The notes beneath the pieces are model-generated. The model worked only from the letters and a program-made list of their open reading frames with translations. It was not told the DNA's origin and searched no databases. Of a stretch of 64,000 nt of DNA, positions 43,814 through 52,020 are shown in pieces. Each line of letters starts with the position of its first letter. Within the stretch, counting starts at the first letter, position 1. Source of the DNA: DMER64 sp964600385 (lineage in GTDB: Bacteria > Bacteroidota > Bacteroidia > Bacteroidales > UBA932); assembly GCA_964600385.1 (NCBI GenBank), contig CAZRJC010000002.1, positions 1 through 64,000 of the forward strand. Reading direction: 5' to 3'. Made by a program: the position numbers and the translations under genes.

Positions 43814-45982
43814 GCACTCGGCCAGCAGCCTGAGGAACGGTAAAGTCTCGGATTGTGTGATCAAATAATACCGTGCATTATCCGATACGTTCCCAATCTT
43901 GATGGTATAAGAACGTTTGGGAAGTGCCCGGAAAGTATCTTCATCGGTTACGTCATCTCCTATAGCCAGGATAAAATCATATCGGTCTTGTTTAATTAAT
44001 CTTTTAGCCTCGGATCCTTTTGAGAAGACGGGGGGTTTTATCTCAACTATTTTATTCCCTCTCATGATTTGCAGGTTTAACCGGGAACAAGGCTCAATAA
44101 GTGTATTGATGAGCTGCTGTTCACGTAAAGAAGCCAGCCAGGCGTCCACCCTCCTGTAATGCCAAACCAGAGCAGTCTCTTTTATCTCAAGCACAGAGTT
44201 GGTAGTCTTATCCACAAATGTTTCAAGAATCCTGAGTATTTCGGGATTCCAGGACACCGGTTCACCGGTCCTTACCCATTTACCGTTTTCTTTGTAAAAA
44301 GCCCCGTGCTCTGCCGCCATATCTATATTCAACGCTCCAAACCAGGCTTCCAGTGTATTATGATCACGACCGCTGCTGATAACAATTTTATTCCTGGGAT
44401 CGTTCTTTAATTTTCCCAGGAAATCGAGCAGAGATGTTGCGGGGATGGCATCGCCCGGTTTGTTTTTAAACGGGGAAAGCGTACCGTCGTAATCAAGAAT
44501 AAGCAATCTGTTCTTAGCTTTTTTATAAGCAATGCAAATCTTCTCCACATTTTCGCCTGTCATCCGTTTCATATCATTTTCAAGATTTTTTTTCCGGATG
44601 GCCAATAATTGGTTAATGAAAAGTTCAGCCCACCTGTTGACTGTATGGAATGAAACCGATTCCCTCATACGTTTCAATGATAATAACTGTTGTTCAACAG
44701 GCATTTCAACGGCTGTACGCAAGGCTTCGCTTATTTGAATAATATCATTCGGATTTATAATCAGAGCATCTGATAACTGTGCCGAGGCTCCCGCCATCTC
44801 GCTTAATATAAGAACTCCGGGATCATCCCTTTTGGCTGCCACATATTCTTTGGCTACAAGATTCATTCCGTCCCGTAAAGGAGACACAAGGGCTATATCT
44901 GCAATATGGTACAACGCTACAAGCTCATTGAACTGGAATCCGTAATAAAAGTAATAAATAGGTGTCCAATGGATGGTAGAATACTTACCGTTAATGGCTC
45001 CAATGGCCTCGTCTATGCTTTTTTTCAGTTTGGCATAACGATTAACGTTACTTCGCGAAGGCACCACCACCATAACAAGAGATACTTTCCCGTGGTATTG
45101 TGGATTATCTGTAAGAAACTTAGAAAAGCCCTTGAGCCTGTGCATGATTCCCTTACTGTAATCCAACCGGTCAACTGAGAGAATCAGTTTATGGTTGCCA
45201 TATTCCTTTCTGAATTGATCGGCCTTTTTTCTTACTTCCGGATTTAATATAGCGTTATTATACAATTCAAAATTGATCCCCATTGGAATAGAATCTACCT
45301 GAACCACTCTGTTTCCAAACAGCACCTTATCCAATTCAAAATGAAGACCCATAACTCTTTCAACAGCACTAATAAAATGCCTCATATAATCGTGCGTATG
45401 GAAAGCTATCAGATCTGCCCCTAATAATCCTTCCAGAAGCTCTGCCCGTTCCGGCAGGATACGGAACAATTCATAAGAAGGAAAGGGAATGTGTAAAAAG
45501 TAACCGATATTCAGCCCTTCAGATATTCCCCTCAGAATTTTTGGAGCGAGCATCAACTGATAGTCGTGTATCCACACGACATCTCCGGGATTGGCAATAT
45601 CTGCTGTTTCCCTGCAAAAAAGCATGTTTACTTCTTTATACGTTTCCCAATAAAGATTTTCATATTCCACAAACGTAAAGAAGTAGTGACATAAAGGCCA
45701 AATAGTACTGTTGCTGTATCCTTCGTAATAATTTCTGATTTGCAATTCAGAAAGAAAAACCGGGTGAAAATTTATGATTTCAAGTTGACGCTTAACAGCT
45801 TCCTTTTCGTTTTCATTTTCAATGAATATCCCGGGCCATCCAATCCAATGCATTTCAATGTCCAACTCAAGCGATGCAAGGCCGGTAGCCAGGCCTCCTT
45901 CACTTCTTGAAAACTCATATCGGCCCTCAGAATTTTTATGTGCCTTAACCGGTAACCGGTTAGCTATAATAAAAAGTTTCAT
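43793..45982 (-). CDS. Bifunctional trehalose-6-phosphate synthase/phosphatase (OtsA-OtsB fusion)
   Basis: This 729-residue fusion has a GT20 trehalose-6-phosphate synthase domain (about 1-470: RSEGGLATGL, WIHDYQLMLAPKILR, YFLHIPFPSYELFRILP, SVDRLDYSKGI, DGMNLVAKEYVAA). This is joined to a HAD-family phosphatase (about 490-725: LLILDYDGTLSPF catalytic aspartates, ISSGRDHNTLE, AIGDDVTDEDTF). It makes trehalose from UDP-glucose and glucose-6-phosphate in one chain. Such fusions are common in Bacteroidota and plants. Its 3' end overlaps the GH15 gene by 21 bp. Confidence 0.95.
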   Translation of the reverse strand: MKLFIIANRLPVKAHKNSEGRYEFSRSEGGLATGLASLELDIEMHWIGWPGIFIENENEKEAVKRQLEIINFHPVFLSELQIRNYYEGYSNSTIWPLCHYFFTFVEYENLYWETYKEVNMLFCRETADIANPGDVVWIHDYQLMLAPKILRGISEGLNIGYFLHIPFPSYELFRILPERAELLEGLLGADLIAFHTHDYMRHFISAVERVMGLHFELDKVLFGNRVVQVDSIPMGINFELYNNAILNPEVRKKADQFRKEYGNHKLILSVDRLDYSKGIMHRLKGFSKFLTDNPQYHGKVSLVMVVVPSRSNVNRYAKLKKSIDEAIGAINGKYSTIHWTPIYYFYYGFQFNELVALYHIADIALVSPLRDGMNLVAKEYVAAKRDDPGVLILSEMAGASAQLSDALIINPNDIIQISEALRTAVEMPVEQQLLSLKRMRESVSFHTVNRWAELFINQLLAIRKKNLENDMKRMTGENVEKICIAYKKAKNRLLILDYDGTLSPFKNKPGDAIPATSLLDFLGKLKNDPRNKIVISSGRDHNTLEAWFGALNIDMAAEHGAFYKENGKWVRTGEPVSWNPEILRILETFVDKTTNSVLEIKETALVWHYRRVDAWLASLREQQLINTLIEPCSRLNLQIMRGNKIVEIKPPVFSKGSEAKRLIKQDRYDFILAIGDDVTDEDTFRALPKRSYTIKIGNVSDNARYYLITQSETLPFLRLLAECSGPDKT

Positions 45983-46035
45983 CTTAACTCTATTTGGAAA
46001 AAGGGACAGGGAGTCCGGAGCCGGAGCAATACGTA

Positions 46036-46067
46036 CAAAGATATTAAAAAAAAAATACCTATCTTCG
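46036..46067. promoter_or_regulatory. Divergent promoters of OtsAB and tRNA-Pro
   Basis: The minus-strand -7 TATCTTTG is at 46036-46043 (OtsAB, leader of about 45 nt). The plus-strand TATCTTCG is at 46060-46067, 12 nt before the tRNA-Pro 5' end, the same spacing as for tRNA-Ser. Confidence 0.45.
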
Positions 46068-46079
46068 CAGCCCTAAGTC

Positions 46080-46153
46080 CGGGGTGTAGCGCAGTTGGTT
46101 AGCGTTCCTGCTTTGGGAGCAGGGGGTCGCCCGTTCGAGTCGGGCCACCCCGA
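46080..46153 (+). tRNA. tRNA-Pro (anticodon TGG)
   Basis: The 74-nt cloverleaf has acceptor CGGGGTG/CACCCCG with discriminator A. The anticodon stem CCTGC/GCAGG has loop TTTGGGA, so TGG (46114-46116) is the anticodon. The T-arm contains GTTCGAGTC. CCA is not encoded, unlike the tRNA-Ser gene. Confidence 0.95.
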
Positions 46154-46164
46154 CTTTATCTGAA

Positions 46165-46195
46165 AAGCATTTACATGAACTTGTAAATGCTTTTT
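46165..46195 (+). terminator. Terminator after tRNA-Pro
   Basis: A hairpin of AGCATTTAC/GTAAATGCT with an 8-nt loop and a T5 tail begins 12 nt after the tRNA. It may also serve the convergent ABC-ATPase gene. Confidence 0.82.
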
Positions 46196-46211
46196 GTTAT
46201 TGTCTTTAAGT

Positions 46212-47285
46212 TTATTTCCTCACCTGTAGCAAGATCGTATTACGGTTCTCACAGTATAAGTATTCCACTTTCTCACAGAGGGCCTTCAGCATGGCAACGG
46301 CCATCTCGTTTTCTTCCTTATCCATGGGATTGTAGGGATCACCTGTCCCGGAACATTCCAGTGTTAGCGTCTCGTCCTTTTCAGAATAGGACAATTCCAG
46401 AAGTACACTGGTATGGTCCCTTTGTATCTGAAGCACTTCCTCGGCCAGTATCTGAACCCGATTACTTACTTTAGATGAAATGGCGTGTTTCTCACAAAAT
46501 CTGGCAATTTCGCCCTGTAACCTGTAAAGATCATACAAAGGACTCACAATATGGTATTGCAGGCTTCTGATGCGTTGTATAAATGCTTTTGTTTTAGCCT
46601 TTTTGGGATTTTCAAAAATCTCATCCGGAGTGCCTTCTTCGTAGATAACTCCTTCGTCCATATAGAAGACCCGGCTGGAAATACTGCGTGCAAATTCCAT
46701 TTCGTGCGTGACAATCATCATGGTCATGCCCTCCTTGGCCAAACGCCTGATTACCGCCAGTACTTCACTCACCATGGTGGGATCAAGGGCCGAGGTGGGT
46801 TCGTCAAATAACATGATTTCCGGATCCATGGCCAGGCAACGTGCAATGGCCACCCGCTGTTGCTGTCCGCCCGAGAGCTCGTGAGGGAAACTGTCGGCTT
46901 TTTCCGCCAGTCCTACCAGTTTCAGAAGTTCCAGCGCTTTTGCCTCAGCCTCGGCTTTTTTCTTTTTTTGAAGTATTACCGGGCCGAGTGTGAGATTTTC
47001 CAGAACGGTAAGGTGAGCGTAGAGATTGAAAGATTGGAACACCATACCTGTTTTCTGACGAATGGCGGGCACATTTATCCCTTTATCGAGTAACGATATC
47101 CCGTCAATCAGAATCTCCCCTCCATCGGGGATTTCAAGTAAGTTAAGGCACCTGAGAAAAGTGCTTTTCCCGGTACCCGAAGGCCCGATCACAGAAATTA
47201 TTTCGCCTTTTTTTATCTCGGCATTAATACCTTTAAGGACACAAAGGTCCCCGTATTTTTTCTGAAGGTTTTTGACAGTTATCAT
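46212..47285 (-). CDS. Polar amino-acid ABC importer ATPase with RsbW/GHKL-like C-terminal extension
   Basis: This 357-residue protein. Residues 1-240 are a GlnQ-type ATPase: GPSGTGKSTFLRCLN (Walker A), LSGGQQQRVAIARCLAMDP (signature), IMLFDEPTSALDP (Walker B), IVTHEMEFAR. The remaining 115 residues are not part of GlnQ. They resemble, by pattern only, a HATPase_c_2 domain of anti-sigma kinases: LAEEVLQIQ at the N-box place, TLECSGTGDPYNP at the DxGxG place and EMAVAMLKALCEKVEY before the last strand. N-box Asn is missing, so ATP binding by the tail is doubtful. It overlaps the SBP-permease gene by 4 bp. Confidence 0.86.
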   Translation of the reverse strand: MITVKNLQKKYGDLCVLKGINAEIKKGEIISVIGPSGTGKSTFLRCLNLLEIPDGGEILIDGISLLDKGINVPAIRQKTGMVFQSFNLYAHLTVLENLTLGPVILQKKKKAEAEAKALELLKLVGLAEKADSFPHELSGGQQQRVAIARCLAMDPEIMLFDEPTSALDPTMVSEVLAVIRRLAKEGMTMMIVTHEMEFARSISSRVFYMDEGVIYEEGTPDEIFENPKKAKTKAFIQRIRSLQYHIVSPLYDLYRLQGEIARFCEKHAISSKVSNRVQILAEEVLQIQRDHTSVLLELSYSEKDETLTLECSGTGDPYNPMDKEENEMAVAMLKALCEKVEYLYCENRNTILLQVRK

Positions 47286-48766
47286 TTCCGTAAGCGTTTT
47301 CTTTCAGGGACAACAGATATTTCCACCTTATCGAGCAGGCGGGTTAACAACCAGGCAAGGACCAAATAAATAGCCGCGGCCAGAAGCAATGGGAAAAAAG
47401 CATCGAATGTCCGGCTGCGTATTATATCGCTCACCCTGGTTATATCCTGTACGGCAATATAACCTACTACAGAGGTGGCTTTCATCATGGAAATAAATTC
47501 GCCTTTATAAACCGGCAAAGCGTGACGAATGGCCTGCGGTAGTATTATATGTCTGAATGTCTGCACATTTGTAAAACCACCCGCTTTACCTGCCTCCCAT
47601 TGCCCCTTGTCTACGCTTTCTATGGAAGTTCTGTATATCTCAGATACATAGGCGGCAAAATTCAATCCAAATGCTATTACGGCAACAATTACCGGGGTGA
47701 CCGTTACTGAAGCAAAAACAACATAATAAATAATCAGCAGGAGTACCAGAACAGGTGTTCCGCGAAAGAATCCTATGTAGATTTCGGCAATCCTGCGGCT
47801 CAGTTTACTGTTAGACATTTTCATGAAACAAATTCCGCCTCCCAGCACTGTCCCAAGGATAGCCGCCAGAATTGTTATAATAATCGTAACCAGCAAACCT
47901 TCCAGGACAAGTTTATATCTTCCCTCAACTATCAGATTGTCATGGACGCTATCTGATATGGATTGGAAAAATGGCGTTCGGGCACCGGTGTTTTCCTGCC
48001 CTTTCACAATGACTGCCAGCCCCCCACGGTAATAGGGTTCCGAGAAAAGTACACTTTTGGCCCGTTCCTCCGTAATAGACAATCCGGCACCAATCATATC
48101 CACTTTACCTGAGATCAGAGCGGGCAACATGGCTCCGAATTCCATATTGACTATATTCAGTTTTTTTCCGGCTTTTGCGGCAATTCGTGAAGCAAACTCA
48201 ATATCAAAACCAATAACCTGCTGATTTTCTCCAACAAAAGACATGGGCTCAGTAACCGCAGCAGTTCCGAAAACGAGTTCATCTTCAGATCCAATCTCAG
48301 GAAATTCAGGCATGGGCCCGGGTGTCCCGGCTTTGGGAAACCACCTGGCCGACATGGCCTCATAAGTACCATCTGATTGAATTTCAACAAGTACCTGATC
48401 CATTATTTTCTTTAAGGCTATGTCATCGTTGCGTACAGCAAAACCGTACTGGTCATCCATGATCATTTCATCAAGAACACGCAGCCCATCAATTTTTGCT
48501 GCAATGTTAACGAGTACCGGCAGATCGTATGCCGTGGCTTCGGCCTTTCCTTCTTTTACGGCTAATGCACAATGCAACACATTATTAAAATAGATGAGTT
48601 TAGCATCGGGAAATCGTTGCAATACCATCTGGTCTGCGGCTGTACCTGCTGCAACTGCAAACACATGACCCCCGTCCAGATTTGATAACTTGTTTATTGA
48701 TTGCTGTTCGCTGCTACATCCTGTCAGGAATACCAGGAAAAGAAGAAATACTGAAGATAATTTCAT
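47282..48766 (-). CDS. Amino-acid ABC importer: permuted substrate-binding domain fused to permease
   Basis: This 494-residue lipoprotein-permease fusion. Lipobox FLTGC (Cys near 17). Residues about 27-150 match lobe 2 plus the C-terminal end of a GlnH-like protein (DGGHVFAVAAGTAADQ, ATAYDLPVLVN, DDQYGFAVRNDD, DGTYEAMSARWF). Residues about 160-260 match its lobe 1, normally N-terminal (LVFGTAAVTEPMSFVG, GFDIEFASRIA, IPALISG-like ALISGKVDMIGAGLSIT, FSEPYYRGGLAVIVKG). Together they make one complete domain in circularly permuted order. A HisM/GlnP permease follows (about 285-485; QWEAGKAGGFTNVQTFRHIILPQAIRHALP coupling loop). ATGA-coupled to YihY upstream and the ATPase downstream. Confidence 0.87.
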   Translation of the reverse strand: MKLSSVFLLFLVFLTGCSSEQQSINKLSNLDGGHVFAVAAGTAADQMVLQRFPDAKLIYFNNVLHCALAVKEGKAEATAYDLPVLVNIAAKIDGLRVLDEMIMDDQYGFAVRNDDIALKKIMDQVLVEIQSDGTYEAMSARWFPKAGTPGPMPEFPEIGSEDELVFGTAAVTEPMSFVGENQQVIGFDIEFASRIAAKAGKKLNIVNMEFGAMLPALISGKVDMIGAGLSITEERAKSVLFSEPYYRGGLAVIVKGQENTGARTPFFQSISDSVHDNLIVEGRYKLVLEGLLVTIIITILAAILGTVLGGGICFMKMSNSKLSRRIAEIYIGFFRGTPVLVLLLIIYYVVFASVTVTPVIVAVIAFGLNFAAYVSEIYRTSIESVDKGQWEAGKAGGFTNVQTFRHIILPQAIRHALPVYKGEFISMMKATSVVGYIAVQDITRVSDIIRSRTFDAFFPLLLAAAIYLVLAWLLTRLLDKVEISVVPERKRLRK

Positions 48767-49665
48767 TGATCGTCTTTTTTTATGAATTCAGAGCTGGCAT
48801 TTGGTTTTATCTTTTTACCGTGAAGACGCGCATGTACCATGGTAAATTCAGCTCCCAGATACAGGGTAATGGCAGAATAATACACCCACAATAAAATCAG
48901 GATAACAGATCCGGCTGCGCCATAAATCGTTACTATTCTTGAAGAACCCAGGTATTCACTGAAAAAATATTGTCCTATCATAAACAGAACGGCAGTGAAC
49001 AAAGAACCTTTGAGGTTATCTGTAAAAGATATTCTACCATCGGGTAAAGTCTTGAATATTAACATAAAAAGAACTAGAATGGCAACAAAAATAACTCCGG
49101 TATTAATGCTGTGAAACAATACTACCGACCCGCGATCCATAAATTCGGCAATATGTTGGCTTAAGATCTTTAGAGCTGAATTTGCAATGAGTCCCACAAG
49201 TAAAAGAAAGCCTACAAGACCTATCATGGATAATGAGAAAAGCCTGTTTTTCAAAAACTTTATAAACCCCTTACGTGGCTTTGCCTTGAGACCCCAAATA
49301 AAATTAATGGATGTCTGGATTTCGGCAAACATACCCGAAGCACCAAAAATCAGAATGATAAACCCAAGAAAAGGAGTTAAGGTGTTGTGATTTGTTAAAT
49401 CGGCATTACGCAGTATCTCCTGCACCTGTGTGGCTGCTTGATTCCCCAAGACTTCCCGTATTTGTCCGAAAATTTCTGACCGTACGGCATCAGGTCCGAC
49501 AAATAATCCCGTAAGGTACATGATGACCAGAACGAGAGGGGGTAAAGAGAAAATTGTGTAGAAAGCCAGCGCAGCACTTAATTTAAACCCTTTGTCATTG
49601 ACAAAACCCACAAAGGTCTCCTTAAGCAAATTCCCTGTCTTTCGTGCTGCCCGTTTCAGTTGCAT
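48763..49665 (-). CDS. YihY/BrkB family inner-membrane protein
   Basis: This 300-residue membrane protein with about six helices belongs to the YihY/virulence factor BrkB family (once misassigned as ribonuclease BN). Signs are DKGFKLSAALAFYTIFSLPPLVLVIMYLTGLFVG near the N-terminus, LTPFLGFIILIFGASGMFAEIQTSINFIWG, and GQYFFSEYLGSSRIVTIYGAAGSVILILLWVYYSAITLYLGAEFT. The stop overlaps the start of the SBP-permease gene by 4 bp (ATGA), placing it first in the importer operon. Function unknown. Confidence 0.92.
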   Translation of the reverse strand: MQLKRAARKTGNLLKETFVGFVNDKGFKLSAALAFYTIFSLPPLVLVIMYLTGLFVGPDAVRSEIFGQIREVLGNQAATQVQEILRNADLTNHNTLTPFLGFIILIFGASGMFAEIQTSINFIWGLKAKPRKGFIKFLKNRLFSLSMIGLVGFLLLVGLIANSALKILSQHIAEFMDRGSVVLFHSINTGVIFVAILVLFMLIFKTLPDGRISFTDNLKGSLFTAVLFMIGQYFFSEYLGSSRIVTIYGAAGSVILILLWVYYSAITLYLGAEFTMVHARLHGKKIKPNASSEFIKKDDQ

Positions 49666-49688
49666 ATATCCTTACCGTGCTATACGTT

Positions 49689-49713
49689 ATTTTATGTAAA
49701 AATAACATAAAAT
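49689..49713. promoter_or_regulatory. AT-rich palindrome upstream of YihY operon
   Basis: A 9-bp inverted repeat, ATTTTATGT / ACATAAAAT, separated by 7 nt sits between the YihY start (49665) and the cobO remnant stop (49722). It could be an operator or a weak terminator for the remnant. There is no clear T-tail. Confidence 0.3.
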
Positions 49714-49721
49714 TCGCGGCA

Positions 49722-50015
49722 TTAATATTCAACACCTTTTCTAGCCTCCACTCCGGATCTAAAATAATGTTTAATTTCTACCATTTCCGTGACCAGGTCT
49801 GCAAAATCCAATAATTTCCGGGGCGCATAGCGACCAGTAACAACAATTTCTGTTTTGTCCTTCTTCCTGCTGATTGCCCGGATGAGTTCCTCCACTGTAA
49901 AAAGTTCATAATATATCGCAATACAAGCCTCATCCAGAACAATCAGATCGTATTCACCCGAAGCAATAATTTCCGAAACCTGCTCAAGGCCCTTTTTCGC
50001 GGCTTCAATATCTGT
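49722..50015 (-). pseudogene. cobO/btuR (cobalamin adenosyltransferase) C-terminal remnant
   Basis: The readable frame (from TTG at 50081 or ATG at 50072) encodes a C-terminal piece of an ATP:corrinoid adenosyltransferase, from about DIEAAKKGLEQ to the stop. Key matches are EYDLIVLDEACIAIYYELF (Walker-B-like), IVVTGRYAPRKLLDFADLVTEM and the usual end IKHYFRSGVEARKGVEY. The N-terminal third, including the P-loop GKGKT, is missing. The first residues of the open frame (VPLLGQIPLV) look instead like the C-terminal region of Mrp, so a deletion joined the two genes. It is unlikely to be active. Confidence 0.8.
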
Positions 50016-50319
50016 TACCAAAGGGATTTGACCCAACAAAGGCACTATTTGTGAATAACTGAAGCAAGGCATTAGATACAAGAGGACCTCTATAAATTAA
50101 AGAGCGCTCAGGAGATAAAAAAACCTATTGAGATAATCTCCTTATTATCCCTCGATATTAAACGAGGCCTTTCCTCCTGAATACCAAACATTAATGGAAT
50201 AGAAGGGCCGTCAGATTAGCTGCAATAGTTGATTTGCCGACCCCTCCTTTCCCCGATGCTACAACAATAATATGTCGAACATTAGGGAGGACAACCTTTT
50301 GGACAGGTTTAGGATCCAT
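50016..50319 (-). pseudogene. mrp: Decayed mrp/ApbC-type P-loop ATPase gene
   Basis: The minus strand from ATG 50319 reads MDPKPVQKVVLPNV, then ASGKGGVGKSTIAANLTALL with the deviant Walker A of Mrp/NBP35 Fe-S carriers, and stops at 50191. In the next frame the protein resumes as PLMFGIQEERPRL...IISIGFFIS. After a 1-nt frameshift near 50112 it continues ERSLIYRGPLVSNALLQLFT, all matching the middle of Mrp. An internal segment between ALL and PLMF (about 20 residues) is lost. The end joins VPLLGQIPLV and the cobO remnant. A gene with a deletion, a frameshift and a 3' truncation. Confidence 0.8.
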
Positions 50320-50321
50320 AA

Positions 50322-50555
50322 CTATTCGTTATGCATATTTTCCAGTTTCTGGAGCCTTTTTTCAATATTACTGCTCCAGTCTGCTCCAACGCCCCTTCCT
50401 CGTCCAAAACCACGACCTCTTCCCAGGCCCATTCCACGACCAATACCTGATCTGTTATTCATACAACCCGGGGTGTCATTTCCCTGACAGAAACCCATTT
50501 TTCTTCCGGTCATAGGACCTTGTCCCATGGGGCCGGTACGATCACCTGCTGGCAT
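50322..50555 (-). CDS. DUF5320-like glycine/methionine-rich small protein
   Basis: This 77-residue protein opens MPAGDRTGPMGQGPMTGRKMGFC, as in DUF5320 proteins, then a Gly-Arg-rich stretch (GRGMGLGRGRGFGRGRG) and a short C-terminal helix (NIEKRLQKLENM). DUF5320 genes commonly sit beside Mrp-type ATPases and NifX/NifB-like Fe-Mo-cofactor proteins in anaerobes. Here the gene is followed 3 bp later by the decayed mrp, so it is the surviving part of such a cluster. Function unknown. Its promoter carries the TGAAC-N4-GTTCA palindrome. Confidence 0.8.
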   Translation of the reverse strand: MPAGDRTGPMGQGPMTGRKMGFCQGNDTPGCMNNRSGIGRGMGLGRGRGFGRGRGVGADWSSNIEKRLQKLENMHNE

Positions 50556-50584
50556 AATTGATAAAATTATATTTGTTAGTTGTG

Positions 50585-50616
50585 CAAATATAGTAACTAT
50601 TATGAACCATTGTTCA
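50585..50616 (-). promoter_or_regulatory. DUF5320 promoter with TGAAC-N4-GTTCA operator
   Basis: The -7 element TATATTTG (minus strand, 50585-50592) is followed upstream, after 10 nt, by the palindrome TGAACCATTGTTCA (50603-50616). The palindrome would lie between the -7 and -33 elements, a position that suits a repressor, and overlaps the stop codon of the radical SAM gene. The same palindrome occurs at 52038-52051. Confidence 0.6.
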
Positions 50617-51552
50617 ATTCAATCGAAAAAAAATGCCTCTTTCTTCTGGTATTGAATAAATCTTTCCTTCCTGTTCCAATGTGGAGAGGTATTTATTTAT
50701 CTCATTACCATGTAAACCAAGAATAATTGATAAGTCCCCAAGTGTGCAGGGCCTTCTGGCAATCGTTCCAAGGATAACACTCTCTATGTCTTGTTTATAG
50801 GATTGTATCTGTTTTCTTAAGACGGCAGATGCAATTATTTCTACATCCGGAAGATTCCAGAAGTCAATAATTCTCATTAATTCTTCTCTTGTTGCACTTC
50901 TTAATCCGGGCACAGTACCTGGTCTATCGAGTGTATTTATTTGAATCTTATTTGGTTGAATGCGCAAAATAGCATTTTTAATTGCTGTTAGTTCATAAGG
51001 AGCATCATTATAGCCGGGAAGAATAAACACCTCAAGCCAAATTTGTCCCCGATATTCTTCTCTAAATAACGTCAAACCCTCTATACACTTTTCAGTATTT
51101 AAAAGAGGAAACGGTCTGTTTATTTTTACAAAAATTTCGTCTGTAGCAGCATCAAGCGAAGGAAGAACCAAGTCGGCTTCAAGAATGGCCTGACGAACGT
51201 TTTTGTCGGAAAAAAGTGTTCCATTTGTTAAGACAGCTACCGGTACTGACGGTTTTAAATCTTTAACATATTGCAGTATTTCTTCTATTCGATTATTAAG
51301 GGTTGGTTCTCCGGATCCAGAGAAGGTTATATAATCGGGATCCTCATTTTTACTGAAAAAATCATTTAGTTCCTCAAGGATTCCATTTAGCGGGACATAT
51401 TCTTCTCTGTTAACAGTTAGTTTGGTTGTTCTGCCGACTTCACAATAAACACAATTCAGAGAACAAACTTTAGCCGGGACCAGATCGATTCCCAAAGACA
51501 TCCCAAGGCGCCGGGACGGAACAGGACCAAATAAATATTTATATTTTGACAT
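50614..51552 (-). CDS. Radical SAM protein with C-terminal winged helix
   Basis: This 312-residue protein begins KYLFGPVPSRRLGMSLGIDLVP and has the CxxxCxxC cluster motif CSLNCVYC (about 30-37). SAM-binding features follow: TFSGSGEPTLN and the barrel strands around VLTNGTLF and WLEVFILPGYND. About 70 C-terminal residues (IARRPCTLGDLSIILGLHGNEINKYLSTLEQEGKI) form a likely winged-helix domain. Relatives are annotated only as radical SAM or wyosine-like proteins; substrate unknown. It is 5 bp after the CGGC gene and shares its operator-bearing promoter. Confidence 0.85.
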   Translation of the reverse strand: MSKYKYLFGPVPSRRLGMSLGIDLVPAKVCSLNCVYCEVGRTTKLTVNREEYVPLNGILEELNDFFSKNEDPDYITFSGSGEPTLNNRIEEILQYVKDLKPSVPVAVLTNGTLFSDKNVRQAILEADLVLPSLDAATDEIFVKINRPFPLLNTEKCIEGLTLFREEYRGQIWLEVFILPGYNDAPYELTAIKNAILRIQPNKIQINTLDRPGTVPGLRSATREELMRIIDFWNLPDVEIIASAVLRKQIQSYKQDIESVILGTIARRPCTLGDLSIILGLHGNEINKYLSTLEQEGKIYSIPEERGIFFRLN

Positions 51553-51557
51553 ATAGT

Positions 51558-51995
51558 TTAATCATATGCTTTCATTGTAAGAGGATCTGATATGACAGGT
51601 TTGATTAGTTCCTGCCATTTTGTTGAATTCCATGTTTTTAGTGCAGTATGAGTTGTTAGATATTTCTCAGGAATAGGATGCGTTCCTATTATAACAGGAA
51701 TCTTATATTTTTCCTCGATAAATCTCTTAAAATATTCAACCCTCGGACAAGGGGGATAACCGACCACCATCCCGGTAGCTAAATGGATAGCTTCTACTCC
51801 GTTTTTGATCATCTCTGCCGGGGCGTACTCCACATTTACCCCGGGACAACCTCCGCATCCCACATATCCTACAATTTCAAGAGGTTTATCCTTGCTGTAA
51901 ACAGAGAAAGCTCCTTCTCTTTTTTGCATAGCTCTGAAACATTTTCCGCCAGCGCAGTCTTTATACCTGCTACAAATAATAATACCAATTTTCAT
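51558..51995 (-). CDS. CGGC domain-containing protein
   Basis: This 145-residue protein belongs to the CGGC family (PF08821), predicted to bind zinc or an iron-sulfur centre. Cysteine motifs are ICSRYKDCAGGKCFRAM near the N-terminus, YVGCGGCPGVNVEYAPAEMIKNG in the middle and MVVGYPPCPRVEYFK. It is cytosolic. Function unestablished; the family is frequent in anaerobes. It leads an operon with the radical SAM gene, behind the palindrome promoter. Confidence 0.88.
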   Translation of the reverse strand: MKIGIIICSRYKDCAGGKCFRAMQKREGAFSVYSKDKPLEIVGYVGCGGCPGVNVEYAPAEMIKNGVEAIHLATGMVVGYPPCPRVEYFKRFIEEKYKIPVIIGTHPIPEKYLTTHTALKTWNSTKWQELIKPVISDPLTMKAYD

Positions 51996-52020
51996 GCGAT
52001 TGTTCTTTTGTATTTCTGAA

